Source of the DNA: Mermis nigrescens
Lineage: Eukaryota > Nematoda > Enoplea > Mermithida > Mermithidae
DNA length: 64,000 nt
Assembly (NCBI GenBank): GCA_036768485.1
Contig: JAVLUZ010000543.1
Coordinates: 372,001-436,000, forward strand
Direction of reading: 5' to 3'
In this document: positions 31,942 to 43,155 of the stretch, piece after piece
Numbering within the stretch: the first letter of the stretch is position 1
Layout of the letters: the number at the start of each line of letters is the position of its first letter
Program-made: the position numbers and the translations under genes
The notes under the pieces: model-generated
Database searches by the model: none
Told to the model about the DNA's origin: nothing
What the model saw: only the letters and a program-made list of their open reading frames with translations

Positions 31942-32176
31942 CACACCTGGGCGTGGGGGAGGAGTTTAGGAGTATGCACACCCCCTTTAGAAACCAAAAA
32001 TACCCCCAGATTTAAATTTTTGAAAATTTTTCTCGTTTTTTTGCAATTTTTTCATGCCAACGGATAGTGCTGGATGAGAAACGTTGAAAAATCGTGTTTT
32101 TTCGTCATACCACCATTTTTAAGGCCATTTTCGACCTTTGAAAAATCTTGCACCTCCAGGGTGCCGCCCACCGATG
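31942..32176. mobile_element. hAT-like MITE, family A (copy B side)
   Basis: Counterpart of 18778-19038 with the same GTGTTCAC duplication (31934-31941, 32177-32184). Small internal deletions distinguish the two. Confidence 0.85.
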
Positions 32177-33285
32177 GTGTTCACTGATCTCAGTGCCAAT
32201 GTTGTCTCAATATCGCACATTTCTCAAGGGAAAAATGAGACCAGGTTTTAAAGCACGCTGTGACGTACTTTTATTTAGAGTGCATAAATATTGATTAAGA
32301 GGCAAAAATAATTTCAAGCAGGTTTTGGCATGAATTTCGTACAGTCACTGATTTTATTAAAGTATCACACTTTGCTGCGCAAATTTTGAAGACAACAATT
32401 CGTGCAAGGATGAGTGTGAACTTTCAAAGGCTCAAATTTCTTGATTCAAAATTACTACATAATATTCAGAGAACAACTAAGGTATGAAATACAACTTATT
32501 AAAGGTGATAGTACAACTTCCTCATCAGAGTATCGGCACTGCAAGTAGGTGGGCAGCACCGAAATTCTGAGGGGAGGGGTTAAAAAATTTCTGGGGGGGA
32601 GTGAAAAAATTGTAAAGGTCAGAAAATGGTGTTAAAAGTGGTCGTATGGCGAAAAAGCACCATTTTTCGACGTTTCGTTGAGCACCATCAAATAGCTTTT
32701 AAAAAATCGCTAAAAAAGCGAAAAATTCCCAAAATTTGAATTCTGAAGGGGGGTATTTTGATTTCTGGGGGTATTTCAACTTCTGGGGGTGCATACCACC
32801 CCAAACCCCCGACGCCCACGTAAGAGTGTGACATGCATTGTACAAATGGAAAATTTATAGAAGTAAATAGTGGTTGAGTTCGGTTAATAAGGCGCCAAGC
32901 AACTACCACCAAGCGATTTACTGTAATTTTTTGCTAGAATATTCAGGGATAGTTGTGCCATAAGCTGGCTAGAAAGTTTTTACGATCTTTCAAATTTCGT
33001 AGAGTTTCGACTAAAAAATGTACTCTTTTTTCCGAACATTTTGTATATTAATCATGTATGTATGTATTTAGTCGTAGTCATGGTAGGCAGTCCATCTAGG
33101 AGAAGGACAACTCTGATTTCAAAACCTGCCTACCATGGCTCATAGCCATGGTAGGCAGTCCATCTAGGAGAAGGACAACTCTAATTTCAAAACCGACCGC
33201 TGCCTAGTGGTCTGAGGTGCTTGCACCATAGGCTGGGTTACACTTGCTTAAAACAAGTGGTTATCGTTAGGAAGGGCATCCGGGG

Positions 33286-34309
33286 GCCGGTTTCAATACA
33301 GCGACTTAAGTCTGAAATCAGACTTAAGTTCAAAATTAGAACTTAAGTCCAAACTTAGCGGTTTCAATAAGAATTTTAAGTTCGGAGTTAAAGTCCGAAC
33401 TTAAGTCCGAACTTAAGATTAAGCCGGTTTCATTAAAATTAAGTCCGAACTTAAGTTCCGACTTAAGTTGCAAAATATTTAAGACAGCACGGAGCAGTCT
33501 TAAGTCAGTTAAGTATTGCACAATTCTACAGTAGCTGGCCCTCTCTTTTTAGAATCTAAATTATTAAATTCTGCTTCAAGTAATTCTCAATTGTCGCTAG
33601 ATAAGCAGAGCTCCTTCAGTTTCTCAATTTCTTTTGTCGACTAATTAGATGATCGTTTTTTGTTCTTCATGCTTTTTAACAGTGCAACAAGGACAACGGG
33701 GCAAATAAATATGTATAATCGCTTAGATGAATGACTACGTTGATTGAGAGTGAGCAAGAGGCCTTATTGGACTTGGGACCAGACATGCACGTAGGGGGAG
33801 GGTTTGGGGGTCATGTGACCCTCTAGAATGAAAAAAATTGAAAATTAAGTGGTGAAAAGCAGACAAAAATGAAGGCCAAAAACGGATGAAAATTGAAAAT
33901 TTTCTTTATAAGTACTTCAAATTGACTAGAAACTGTGTAATAATGCAGTCTGAACACTATTTTCGCTTAAACCAGTTTTTGAAGTCATTTTGGCCTGAAA
34001 AAAGATCCATTTTTCACTTCTCCCCCAAACTGGCTAACCCCCCTAGATCGGCCATGCTATTTATCTATGCTTTGTAACCAACGTACCCTCCTCACAAGTC
34101 TGTACTTGCCCTGTACTCCTCCGACGGGCAGCAGGTGAGCTCGATTTTCGCCAAAAACTTAAGTTCCAACTTAAGTTCCAACTTAGGTTCTAACTTGACG
34201 AGTTCGGACTTAATTTTTTATTGAAACCGACTTAAGTTCGGACTTATCCTAGTTCGTACTTTAGGACTTAAGTTCGGTCTTAAGCTTATCATATTGAAAC
34301 CGGACCCGG
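33286..34309. mobile_element. TIR element nested in the LINE 5' region
   Basis: Left end GGCCGGTTTCAATACAG, right end reverse-complements to GTCCGGTTTCAATATG. Both subterminal regions are packed with ACTTAAGT-type palindromic repeats. The LINE reads continuously (GGAAGGGCATCCGG to CCGGATGTAGAAAACC) if it is removed. The exact ends are ambiguous because the target is CCGG-like. Confidence 0.65.
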
Positions 34310-35193
34310 ATGTAGAAAACCTGCTCCAAAAATTCAATGCTATGTCGAAAAGTAATATGGCCCCTAGTCCCCGGCATATCTTAAATGGTAAAGGGGTGCG
34401 AAGAATCTCCGGGTTTCAAATATGTAGAGTTGCTTCAATAAACATTAGAACAATGCCTGGAAGAAGTAGAGAAATAATAGATATACTGGTTCGTCGAAAA
34501 ATCAACATATGCTGTGTACAGGAAACCAGGTGGAAAGGATCGTCGTGTAAATTTATTGGCGATGGTAAAGAGAAGTACAAATTTTACTGGTCAGGTGAAG
34601 CCTCTGGAGAGGCTGGTGTTGGAATACTAGTCAAAACGGACAGGGTCGATGATGTCGTTGAAGTGAAACGAATCAACTCAAGAATAATGTGGCTCAATAT
34701 CAAGACCAATGACGAAATACTAACAGTGGTCTCAGTATACGCCCCTCAACAAGGGAAACAAGGGAGAGCAGACAAAGAAAAGGAATTTTTCTAAAACACG
34801 CTCACTGATGCAGTCAGAGACTTGTCATTAAATGATAAACTGAACATCTGTGGAGATTTAAACGGCCGTGTAGGAAATAGTGCCGAGGGTTATGAACAAA
34901 ACCACGGTGGTTTTGGATACGGGGAAAGAAAGAGTGCAGGGGAAGAAATTCTGAACTTTGCTGAAAGCCTGCAACTACACGTCCTGAACACGTATTTTAA
35001 GAAACCAAATCAACACCTCATAACGTACAAGAGCGGAGCCTACGAAGGTCAGGTCGATTATATGCTAGCTGGATACAAAATGAAATCCAGATGCAAAAAT
35101 GTCAAGGCAGTACCCGGTGAAGAATACATACCGCAACACCGTGTTCTAATCGCTGACTTTTTGTTGCCAAATTGTGCCATAAAGACCGTTTAA
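34294..35193 (+). pseudogene. LINE endonuclease domain (broken)
   Basis: APE-type endonuclease: ASINIRTMPGRSREIIDIL, CCVQETRWKG, VVSVYAPQ, LNICGDLNGRVG and PQHRVLIADF are typical motifs in order. An in-frame TAA at 34792-34794 divides it. The reading frame is otherwise the same on both sides. The next part (about 35172 on) is frame-shifted. Confidence 0.8.
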
Positions 35194-35340
35194 AAAAATG
35201 TAGCCCGAAAATCAAGTCGTGGAAGCTAGCTGACAGCAGCACTCAGGAAAAATTTGAAAGATTAATAGCTAAACGACTGGAACCAAACGAGTGCTGGTCG
35301 CATTTTCGCGACACACTACTCGACACAGCACAAGAAGTCT

Positions 35341-36560
35341 GTGGAACATCAAAAGGAAGTCACCAAAAACGTTTCAGAGAAACATGGTGGTTCAGTGAAA
35401 AAGTCAGAACACACTACAAAGAAAGATGCTTACCGGAGATGGCAAAAAAGCCAATGTGCTGTTGATAAAGAAGTGTACAAAATGGCTAAAACTGAAGCCA
35501 AACGTACGGTAGCTGCTGCTAAGAGTGAAGCACTTGAAGAAGTCTTGAGCAGCGGCGGCAGTAATCAAGAAAAACTAAGAAAAGTATATCGGCTAGCTAA
35601 GAACAGAAGGACTTAAAAACAAGATGTTACTGGTGCTATATGTGTAGAAGACGATAATGGACGATTATTAGTATCTACAGAACAGATATGTGATAGATGG
35701 AGGGAATACTACCAAAAACTGTTGAATGAAAGCAATGGAAAAGTTGAAGTAGACGATTGTACAATGGTAGAAGGCCCAGTTGAAGAAATAACGGAAAACG
35801 AAGTGAAAGAAGCCATGAAATCTTTCAAGAAACGGAAGTCACCTGGGCCAACAGGTCTATCAGTAGATGTCATAAAGGCAGCTGGACGACCTGCATTGCT
35901 TGCCCTACTTCGTATCTTCCAACAATTGTGGAAAACTGAAGAAATCCCAGACGATTTCACTAAAAGCATGACAATACCGTTGTATAAAGGAAAAGGCGAC
36001 CCTCTGAACTGTACATCCTATCGAGGAATCCGCCTACTTGAGCACGGCATTAAAATTTTCGAAAAAATTCTGGAATTAAGGCTGCGGAAACTCATACGAA
36101 TTAGTAGAATACAAATGGATTTATGCGCCATAGGTCAACAACTGATCCAATTTTTATATTAAGACAATTACAAGAGAAGTATGTTGAGAAACACCAACTG
36201 CTGCATCACCTGTTCGTAGATCTCGAAAAAGCCTTCAACAGAATACCAAGAGAAACGATCATATGGGCTTTGAGAAGACAGCTAATCCCATAAAAGCTAG
36301 TAAGACTGATAATGACAACATATCGGTCATCAAGAACAGTTGCCAAGTCAAAGGCTGGCCACAGTGAAGAGATCGAATCGACATAACCATAGGCGTACAT
36401 CAAGGCTCGGTACTTAGTCCCTTACTATTCATAACGGTAATGGAAGAAGCAACCAAACAAATATACACTGAAACACCCATAAAACTACTATACGCTGACG
36501 ACCTTGTGCTTACGGCTAAAAATCAAGATGAGCTAAAGAGCGTTTCAAATTATGGAATGC
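35341..36560 (+). pseudogene. LINE reverse transcriptase domain (broken)
   Basis: Linker, then RT: NEVKEAMKSFKKRKSPGPTG, SMTIPLYKGKGDPLNCTSYR, FVDLEKAFNRIPRE, GVHQGSVLSPLLF and LLYADDLVL (catalytic ADD near 36495). At least three frame changes or stops occur between 35600 and 36500, so no complete protein is possible. Confidence 0.8.
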
Positions 36561-36567
36561 AAGTCTA

Positions 36568-36837
36568 ATGAAAAAAGGCATGATCGTCAATCCAAGCAAA
36601 ACCAAGTATATGGTCTCCAGTGAGAAAGGACCAACTTTGAAGTCTGGAAGATTCCCATGTGCCGTTTGCTCAAAAGGTGTTGGAAATAATTCTGTCCTTT
36701 GTACCATGTGCAAGCGGTGGTGCCACAAAAAATGCTCAGGAATACGTCAAAGTTTGAACGCAGTAAAAGACAACTTCAAATGTACAGCATGCACAATTGG
36801 CGTAGTTTCAGAAATCGTGGAGCCAAACATGCTATAA
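36568..36837 (+). pseudogene. LINE zinc-finger region after RT
   Basis: CAVCSKGVGNNSVLCTMCKR followed by WCHKKCSGI and CTAC gives a PHD/RING-like Cys/His pattern found after RT in some APE-type LINEs. The preceding MIVNPSKTKYMV is the usual RT C-terminal motif. An in-frame stop ends it at 36835-36837. Confidence 0.7.
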
Positions 36838-37029
36838 ATCGATGAAATGACGGTAGAAAAGGTCAATACTTTCACATACCTAGGCGACACAGTACAAGCC
36901 AATGGTGGTGCTGAAGCGAGCGTTAGATGCAGAATCCAGGCCACATGGAATAAATGGAAAGTCGTTAGCTGGTCTACTGATGCAAAAGAGTATACCATTA
37001 CCAACCCGCAGTCAACTGTACCAGCGCTG

Positions 37030-38209
37030 ATTACATGAAAATTAATCGCCAACAATTAATCGCGGACAATTAATCGCCAACAGTTAATCGCAGAACAGTT
37101 AATCGTGCACACAATTAATCGTGGGTCTATTTAATCGTAAATAATCAAGCGTCATCAAAAGCATGTCAAAAATAAATACCTGTATAAAAAATATAAAAAG
37201 GTGTGTAAAAAGGAAAGTAGTAGATGTGAAAGCTTAGCTTATTATCATACATGCACAGCATAGGAATTCTGGGGGGTGAAATTTTAGGGTGTCTTTTTGG
37301 GCCTAAAAATAGTGGGTACGCGTAAAAAATATCGTTTTTCAGCGTTTCTTACGATGCTCTATCTTTCTGGAGCATAACACAAGGAAATTCGAAAAAAACA
37401 AAAAAAGTCAAATAAATTGAACAAAATGTAGTTAAAACATGAGTTTGTGGCGCGAAGCGCCAAAAATTTGACACTTTTGAACAAATATATAGCTAGAACG
37501 CTTAAATAGCACCTTTTCTGCGAATTTTCAGAAAATTTCTGGAAACTTTGAAAAAATCGCGAATTGTGGGGGAGTTGAAAATTTTTCTAGTGGAGGGGTG
37601 AAACCCCCAAATAAATGGAACAAAATATAGTCAAAACATAAAAATCTGGCGCGAAGCATCGAGAATTTTACACCTTCGAGAAAATTGATTGCTAAAAACG
37701 CGTCAAAATCATCACTCCACAGTTTGGAAATTTTTCAAGGCGCTACGATTAGAACAAAGTAAAAACGAAATGATGATTGAACAGTTTTTGGCCGGCCAAC
37801 AGCCTCCCATTGGAAGGAAAAAATACAAAGATTGTACAGCTCGTATTCAAAGAATCGTGAATAGCTATAGAGAGCTGGATATTATTGATTATTTGCGTGG
37901 CTTGTCACACAGTTCAATTTTTAGACAAATTCGGAATATTTTGCAACGACAGTTTTTGTTTCAAGTCGGTCATCACTGATGTACACTCCCAAATCCTTAA
38001 TAGATCCTTCAGAAACAGCTATATCTTGAAAACCCAGTTTGTACTTGTTTCTAGGATTACCATAGCCCGAATACAACGTTGCACATTTAAGTGCAATAGG
38101 CGATTACATGTCCCGGCGATTAATTGTTAACGCGATTAATTGTTCAGCGATTAATTGTCCACGATTAATTGTGCGCGATTAAATGTTGGCGATTAATTGT
38201 CTGCATACC
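37030..38209. mobile_element. MULE-like element with tandem-repeat termini, nested in LINE
   Basis: A 10-bp duplication ACCAGCGCTG flanks it (37020-37029, 38210-38219). Both termini are arrays of a ~14-bp unit (CAATTAATCGCCAA and variants), inverted with respect to each other: five to six units on the left (37037-37140) and six on the right (38109-38200). A 9-10-bp target duplication and the transposase remnant at 37689-37979 agree with a Mutator-like origin. Confidence 0.75.
37689..37979 (+). pseudogene. MULE transposase C-terminal remnant
   Basis: WKFFKALRLEQSKNEMMIEQ, then FLAGQQPPIGRKKYKD and RIQRIVNSYRELDIIDYLRG, match the pattern at the C-terminus of insect MULE transposases (EQ...iEq.iAGQ.PP...Y...RI..iv..Y...YLRG.aH). 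The catalytic DDE part is absent, so the element needs a partner in trans. Confidence 0.6.
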
Positions 38210-38580
38210 ACCAGCGCTGTGTTCGACCAGTCCTTCTGTATGGATCAGAAACGTGGGCAATGACAAATGGCATAGAAAACGCTTTAAACAGAACTGAAAT
38301 GAAATTGCTTCGTTGGATGCTTAGTTTGCGCCTGGCCGACAAAATTAGCAACGAAGAAATTCTTAGAAGACTTACAATGGACAATCTCCAGAATACACTG
38401 CGGACTTGCAGATTGCGCTGGCTAGAACATGTCGAGAGAAGCCAGGACGGTAATGTCATATCAGCCAAAAACCTGGTGGCGCCTGGAAAACTGCCAAGAG
38501 GCCGGCCGAAGACAACGTGGATGAAGACAATTAAAAAAGGACTTGGCTGCCAAAAATCCACGTATGGAAGACACTCATGA
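38206..38580 (+). pseudogene. LINE C-terminal region
   Basis: CVRPVLLYGSETWAMTNGIE, MKLLRWMLSLRLADKISNEE and LRWLEHVERSQDGN, then a GRPKTTWMKTI motif: the standard C-terminal segment of this LINE type. It resumes after the MULE insertion and ends with a stop 80 bp before the 3' microsatellite. Confidence 0.85.
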
Positions 38581-38831
38581 CTGGGTGAAATGGCGACATA
38601 GCATCAAACGTCCAACCCCAATCGGCAAAAACGACGTAAAACGGGATGAGTGAGTGAGTGAGTATTTAGTCTGAGGGTTAAATTGATTAATCCGATACTG
38701 ATTTTATTGGAACATTGGGCAAATATTGTACTACGAGAAATGACGAGTTTTTGGAACATACGTCTTCAGAAAATGAATTAATCAATTGTTTAGTTACTTC
38801 AATTAATTAATTAATTAATGAAATTGCTTAC

Positions 38832-38987
38832 TTCAATGTGAACCCAATCTTTCATATCCACGTCATCCACGCATCTATCTAAAGCATGAGATGATAAAAT
38901 AAGAATAAAGTGCTTAGCGGCTCTTATATTTTTCAACAACGTCGTATCAATTTGACCAGCGTACAATCGATCGACGTCCAAGAAAAC
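38832..38987 (-). CDS. Sarm1: Sarm1 TIR exon (catalytic middle), copy B
   Basis: Same exon as 20133-20288: 52 codons, acceptor CGTATAG, donor GAA|GTAAGC, phase 0-0. Protein identical (VFLDVDRLYAG...KDWVHIE), with synonymous changes GCC/GCT and ATT/ATC. Nearest to the shared TIR-start exon at 40222-40355, so it is the default downstream partner. Confidence 0.88.
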
Positions 38988-39133
38988 CTATACGTAAAAA
39001 ATATGCGTATACATATTATTACAAATCAAAATTTTATTTTTTAAAATTATTTTCATTATTTTTATTTGTTATTTTTTGAAATTATTTTTATTGTTTTTCC
39101 TCTTTTTTTACTGAACTCCGAGCTAAATACGAG

Positions 39134-39377
39134 CACACCTGGGCGTGGGGGGTTTGAGGGGTTATGCAACCCCCCAAGAAAACAAAATACCCCAACCCCC
39201 AGAATTCAATTTTTGAATTTTTTGTTTTTTCGCAATTTTTTGATGCCAATGGATTGTGCTCGATGAGGAACGTGAAAAAATGGTGTTTTTTCGCCATACC
39301 ACCATTTTTAAGGCCATTTTTTGATCTTTGAAAAATCTTACACCCCCCCTCCCAAATTTTGGTGCTGCCCACCTATG
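39134..39377. mobile_element. hAT-like MITE, family A (copy B side)
   Basis: Counterpart of 20434-20673, same ends. Confidence 0.7.
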
Positions 39378-40221
39378 GAGTGTAAAGTTTCCATTAATAA
39401 TCCAGATGATACGGACTGGATATAAATTTATTGACTGATCAAATGAATTGAGTGAAGTTATCCAATTTATCAATATTTTGTGTTTAATGTTATATTTCGA
39501 GATTCGACTATTGAATTTTAAATTAAATTTTTCGACGATGACGTTCTATTTTATAGCATTAATTGACAGATGTTGATAAAAATTGACAAATGCAGATAAA
39601 GTTCCGGTCGTAACGAAAGAAAATTTCAAAATTTCCCAAAATAAGAAATTTCAATAACCCCATCAACTGTTGCGAACACAAAAAATCCCTACCGACGTAC
39701 TTTACACCGATCATAATTTCGTAATTTTGACCTCCATCCTCCATAGCTACGTGTTTTCGGGGAACAGGGAATTATTCGACTCTCAGATTATCACTTGAAT
39801 ACCCTAAAAGATCTGTTTACATAAAATTTATAATTTTCCAGAAAAATGACATGTGAATAAGATAATAAAAAAGTAGGAAAACAAAGTGTAAATTATGTTT
39901 TTTAATAACCAAAAATACAATAGAAAGAAAAAAACATAAGAAGAGCAAAAAAAGAACAACCATAAGTATTACCGTTTAAAGCATTTTAGTTGACTTTTGC
40001 TGCTGAAAGTATTAACTATCTCGAAGATTCGTGTCCAATTGCCATTTTCAAAAAATTTCTTCCAATCTTACAATATTTTTGCATTTTTCGGAAAATTTCT
40101 TCTTTTTTTAAGAACTAGCAAAGCAAGAAAAAAGTCTAAAAAGGCTCTTGAGATGACATTTGTAAAACTAAACCCAAAATACCCTTCGCTTTTTTCGTTT
40201 TGAACTTTTTTCAACTCTCAC

Positions 40222-40355
40222 CTTATAACCTCGCAGCTGGAGATGCACCTTTAATAAGCTGGCCAATTGACTTCCGGTCGATCGTCGATAGCAAATGAAA
40301 ATATCGATCGCTTTTTGGGTCAATGCGTTGGCGTCTACGTCATCCGTACTCATAT
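40222..40355 (-). CDS. Sarm1: Sarm1 TIR exon (N-terminal)
   Basis: 134 bp, acceptor ATAAAG, donor AAG|GTGAGA, entering in phase 1 and leaving in phase 0. It reads [20 protein letters not shown], then [20 protein letters not shown] and LRGYK. The YRR.(S/T)[14 protein letters not shown] run is diagnostic of SARM1 TIR domains. Present once only, so both copies of the following exons must share it. Confidence 0.9.
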
Positions 40356-40491
40356 CTTTATCAATTAATGAATTGATCAATTAATCGAATAATATAACAA
40401 TTATAAATAAATTATTTATCAATGAATAATTTATTAATGAACAATAATTGTATTATTTAATAATTTAATCACAATAGATTTCCTATCGTAC

Positions 40492-40699
40492 CATGAATAG
40501 CCTTTAAAATCTTCATCCTGTGAATGCCGTTTACGACGCCGCATTCTACTCGCAATAGATCGTCGTTTAAACTTTGCAAATTTTTTCTATCAACGCCGGC
40601 GTAAAGCATTTGATAGGTGTAAACGCAAAACGCCTTGTCGACTTGCATCAGCCACAAATCGAGTCGAGTGTAATCCAAGCAACTGTAGTCGGCGGAGCA
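40492..40699 (-). CDS. Sarm1: Sarm1 SAM2 exon
   Basis: 208 bp, acceptor TTTAAAG, donor CATG|GTACGA, phase 0 to 1. Reads CSADYSCLDYTRLDLWLMQV, FCVYTYQMLYAGVDRKNL and NDDLLRVECGVVNGIHRMKI, the second SAM domain of SARM1, which drives ring-shaped octamerisation. Joins in phase to the TIR exon at 40355. Confidence 0.88.
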
Positions 40700-41723
40700 C
40701 TTTAAACAACGAATTTTTTAAGTTTACACTCCTCTTCACGCTTCATTTACGTAATCGGACAGCGACGTTTCGGTTTACACGCGTTGAACCTTCTTTCATG
40801 AGATCAGACAAAGAGGTTTTGGTTTGCATCAGCTTGAAATTGTCCAATACATAGTATTGGAAAACAAAGTCTCGGTTTACACTCTCTTCATGAAATTAGA
40901 AGACAAAAAGTCTAGATTAACACTGGTTTAAACTTCTTTATAGTATAGAACAATGGAGTCGTATTTTCGGTTTTCCATCTAATTTAGGACATTAATCGCG
41001 AATATGTAAGTTTACACAGCCAATTTTTAATACATCATTGTCAGGGATGTTTTTGGTTGGGGATGAAACCAAACATTCATCGTAAATTGCCCCATTTACA
41101 CCTCAAAACGATGAATATGCGTCTATAATTTTTTATGAAAATTATAAGGGGGGATGAAAATTTTTTGAAGAGAGGTGAAACCATACATGTAACGGCTCGA
41201 AATTTGGGGAGTTCCGACCATTTTTAGGGGGGGGGTAAATGACCTCCAATTTTTGGCGAAAAACGACCAAAAAACGGCCTAAAAAATCTGTTTTTTTTTC
41301 AAAAATCGGGGAGGAAGGGGTCAAAAATTTTCTGGCTTACCCGTAATTATGCATATTATTAATGACATATGTGTGTTACCCAGTCTTGCACAATACACTC
41401 TTCACGCTGTTTATTTTATTGCTAAAAATGATGCATTTTTCGATTAGAATAAAAGAATTAATTGTAAAAACGGGCAGCTTAAACTCGAAATTTTGCCCTT
41501 AACTTCTTTCATGGAATCGGGCGAGCATTCAAAATTTTATTTCGACATACGCACATTGGCTATTTTATTCCTTTATTCGTTCATTTACTGAGCTATTTAT
41601 TTATTTTCTAAATCACATTTTTTTGATTTATTTGATTATTTACCTAATTTTCATTTAATATTTGTTTTTAAGTTATAATTAGTAGTTATTCATTTAATTA
41701 TTTCTTCTCTTGTTTAACAAATA

Positions 41724-41754
<31 letters not shown>

Positions 41755-41853
41755 CTGTTTATTAATTCATTTATTTATTCGTTTGTTGAACTAATTATAA
41801 TTCCTTCCTAATTTATTCATTTAATTTATTCATTTAATTATTACGATTATCTA
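40700..41853. other. Sarm1 intron, no further feature
   Basis: AT-rich with scattered GTTTACAC motifs and ATTT-rich microsatellite sequence at about 41575-41760. Confidence 0.5.
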
Positions 41854-41971
41854 CAGTACTCGCCATAAAAGTTGACGCACCATTATTGTAAGATTAATGT
41901 CAGATAATGCGTCGCGAGCGCCGCGTTTTGTTCATTATCCTGTATCAACTTGTATTTTTATTTAAGGATAT

Positions 41972-42183
41972 TATTCTTTAATATGCCGTCAATGCGGCGA
42001 CGCAGACGGAGCATTTTAGCAATTAATAGCATAAAGAAAACGAAGCGCGCGTGAATGGCGTTAGGTCCAACGGCATTCATGTACGCTTTCAAAGCTATTC
42101 ACGTGCGCGCTTCGTTTTCTTGATGCTATTAATAGCTCAATTGCTCCGTCTGCGTTGCCGCATTAACGGCATGTTAAAGAATA
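41972..42183. repeat. long hairpin (two ~88-bp arms)
   Basis: The arm 41972-42060 is complementary to 42094-42183 (TATTCTTTAA(T/C)ATGCCGT... through GAAAACGAAGCGCGC), with a loop of about 33 bases. A foldback MITE is the likely origin. Confidence 0.8.
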
Positions 42184-42354
42184 GTTTCGTATGATAAAAA
42201 ATAAATCGAAGCAGTATAGTGGACAAAGCATGGCAATCGCGACTAGGGATCGGACGAGGGTCTTTTTCCCCTCGGCCGAGGAACTTTGAAATCTTCGCCT
42301 CGGCCGAGGCCGAGGGGCCGAGCATTTGTTATAGATATAATATGAGTATATGAG

Positions 42355-42550
42355 CAGTGGCGGATTCAGAATTTTCCTAAGGGGGAAGGCGGTACCCCTA
42401 AGGGGAAGGGAACCCTAACTTGGGCGGAAAAATTAGCCCTTTTAACCCGAAAATCGCTAAAAATCGCTCAAAAATCCTTAATTTTGCGCACTATTTTGGG
42501 CCGATGGGGGGAGGGGCGGCCGCCCCCGCACCCCTCTAAATCCGCCCCTG
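42355..42550. mobile_element. hAT-like MITE, family B (196 bp)
   Basis: Ends CAGTGGCGGATTCAGAA and, inverted, CAGGGGCGGATTTAGAGGGG. The 8-bp duplication TATATGAG is perfect (42347-42354, 42551-42558). Confidence 0.85.
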
Positions 42551-42984
42551 TATATGAGTACAAACAATATATGACATATATGCTCCATGTGATGTGGGTA
42601 CAGTAACAATAGGATTGATTAGTGTAATATAGTTCAAAGCTAACAAGCTATTATTCAAATTTTATTCAAAGGTAGGTATGCAAATGACAGGGACAGTAGT
42701 GGCAAATTGCTAATCGAGTTCATAATGCCGAATCCGTGTTGTTTTTGTATGAGCTAAATTATCTATAAAGATGCTCATACTTTCGGCTGCTCCACTGAGC
42801 AAGAGAAGCAAAATGCGATGTGCATAATACACCATGCAGCTCACAAAAAAAGGAACGAAAACGCGATCGCGAAAAACGTTTGAATTTTCTACCCATGCCC
42901 GACTTTGGCTTATGCATTAAGTAGGTTTTGCATGCATGGTCACGGAAAACGCCCACATAATGTACCTACTTTAATCGGTGATGT

Positions 42985-43155
42985 CTCAACAGCCCCACCA
43001 GTCCCAACAGCCCCACCGTCCCAACAGCCCCACCAATCCCAACAGCCCCACCAATCCCAACAGCCCCACCAATGCCAACAGCCCCACCAATGCCAACAGC
43101 CCCACCAATCCCAACAGCCCCACCGTTTCAACAGTCCCACCTTCCCAACAGCTCC
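42985..43155. repeat. 18-bp minisatellite (CAACAGCCCCACCAATCC)
   Basis: About nine units with minor variation. It translates as proline/serine/threonine repeats in several frames, which explains the open frames here; I do not regard these as genes. Confidence 0.9.

Larger units (their letters stand above)
33074..38661 (+). mobile_element. APE-type LINE (non-LTR retrotransposon), decayed, inserted in copy B
   Basis: A 10-bp target duplication GTATTTAGTC flanks it (33064-33073, 38662-38671); copy A has the empty site near 19970. The 5' region has two tandem copies of a block starting CATGGTAGGCAGTCC (33079 and 33150). The body carries endonuclease, RT with YADD and a zinc-finger region. The 3' end is a short TGAG microsatellite. 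Two DNA elements are nested in it (33286-34309, 37030-38209). Multiple stops and frameshifts make it non-autonomous. I do not assign a clade. Confidence 0.85.
30342..39486. repeat. segmental duplication, copy B
   Basis: Partner of 16413-20782. Removing the 5.6 kb LINE with its duplicated target leaves about 3.55 kb. It ends TATTTTGTGTTTA at 39486 and continues into unique Sarm1 intron sequence. It carries TIR exons at 30560-30700 and 38832-38987. Confidence 0.9.

Noticed and set aside
37035..37145. CRISPR-like evenly spaced repeats
   Set aside because: Units are ~14 bp with almost no spacer, inverted at the other end of a eukaryotic DNA transposon; they are TIR arrays.
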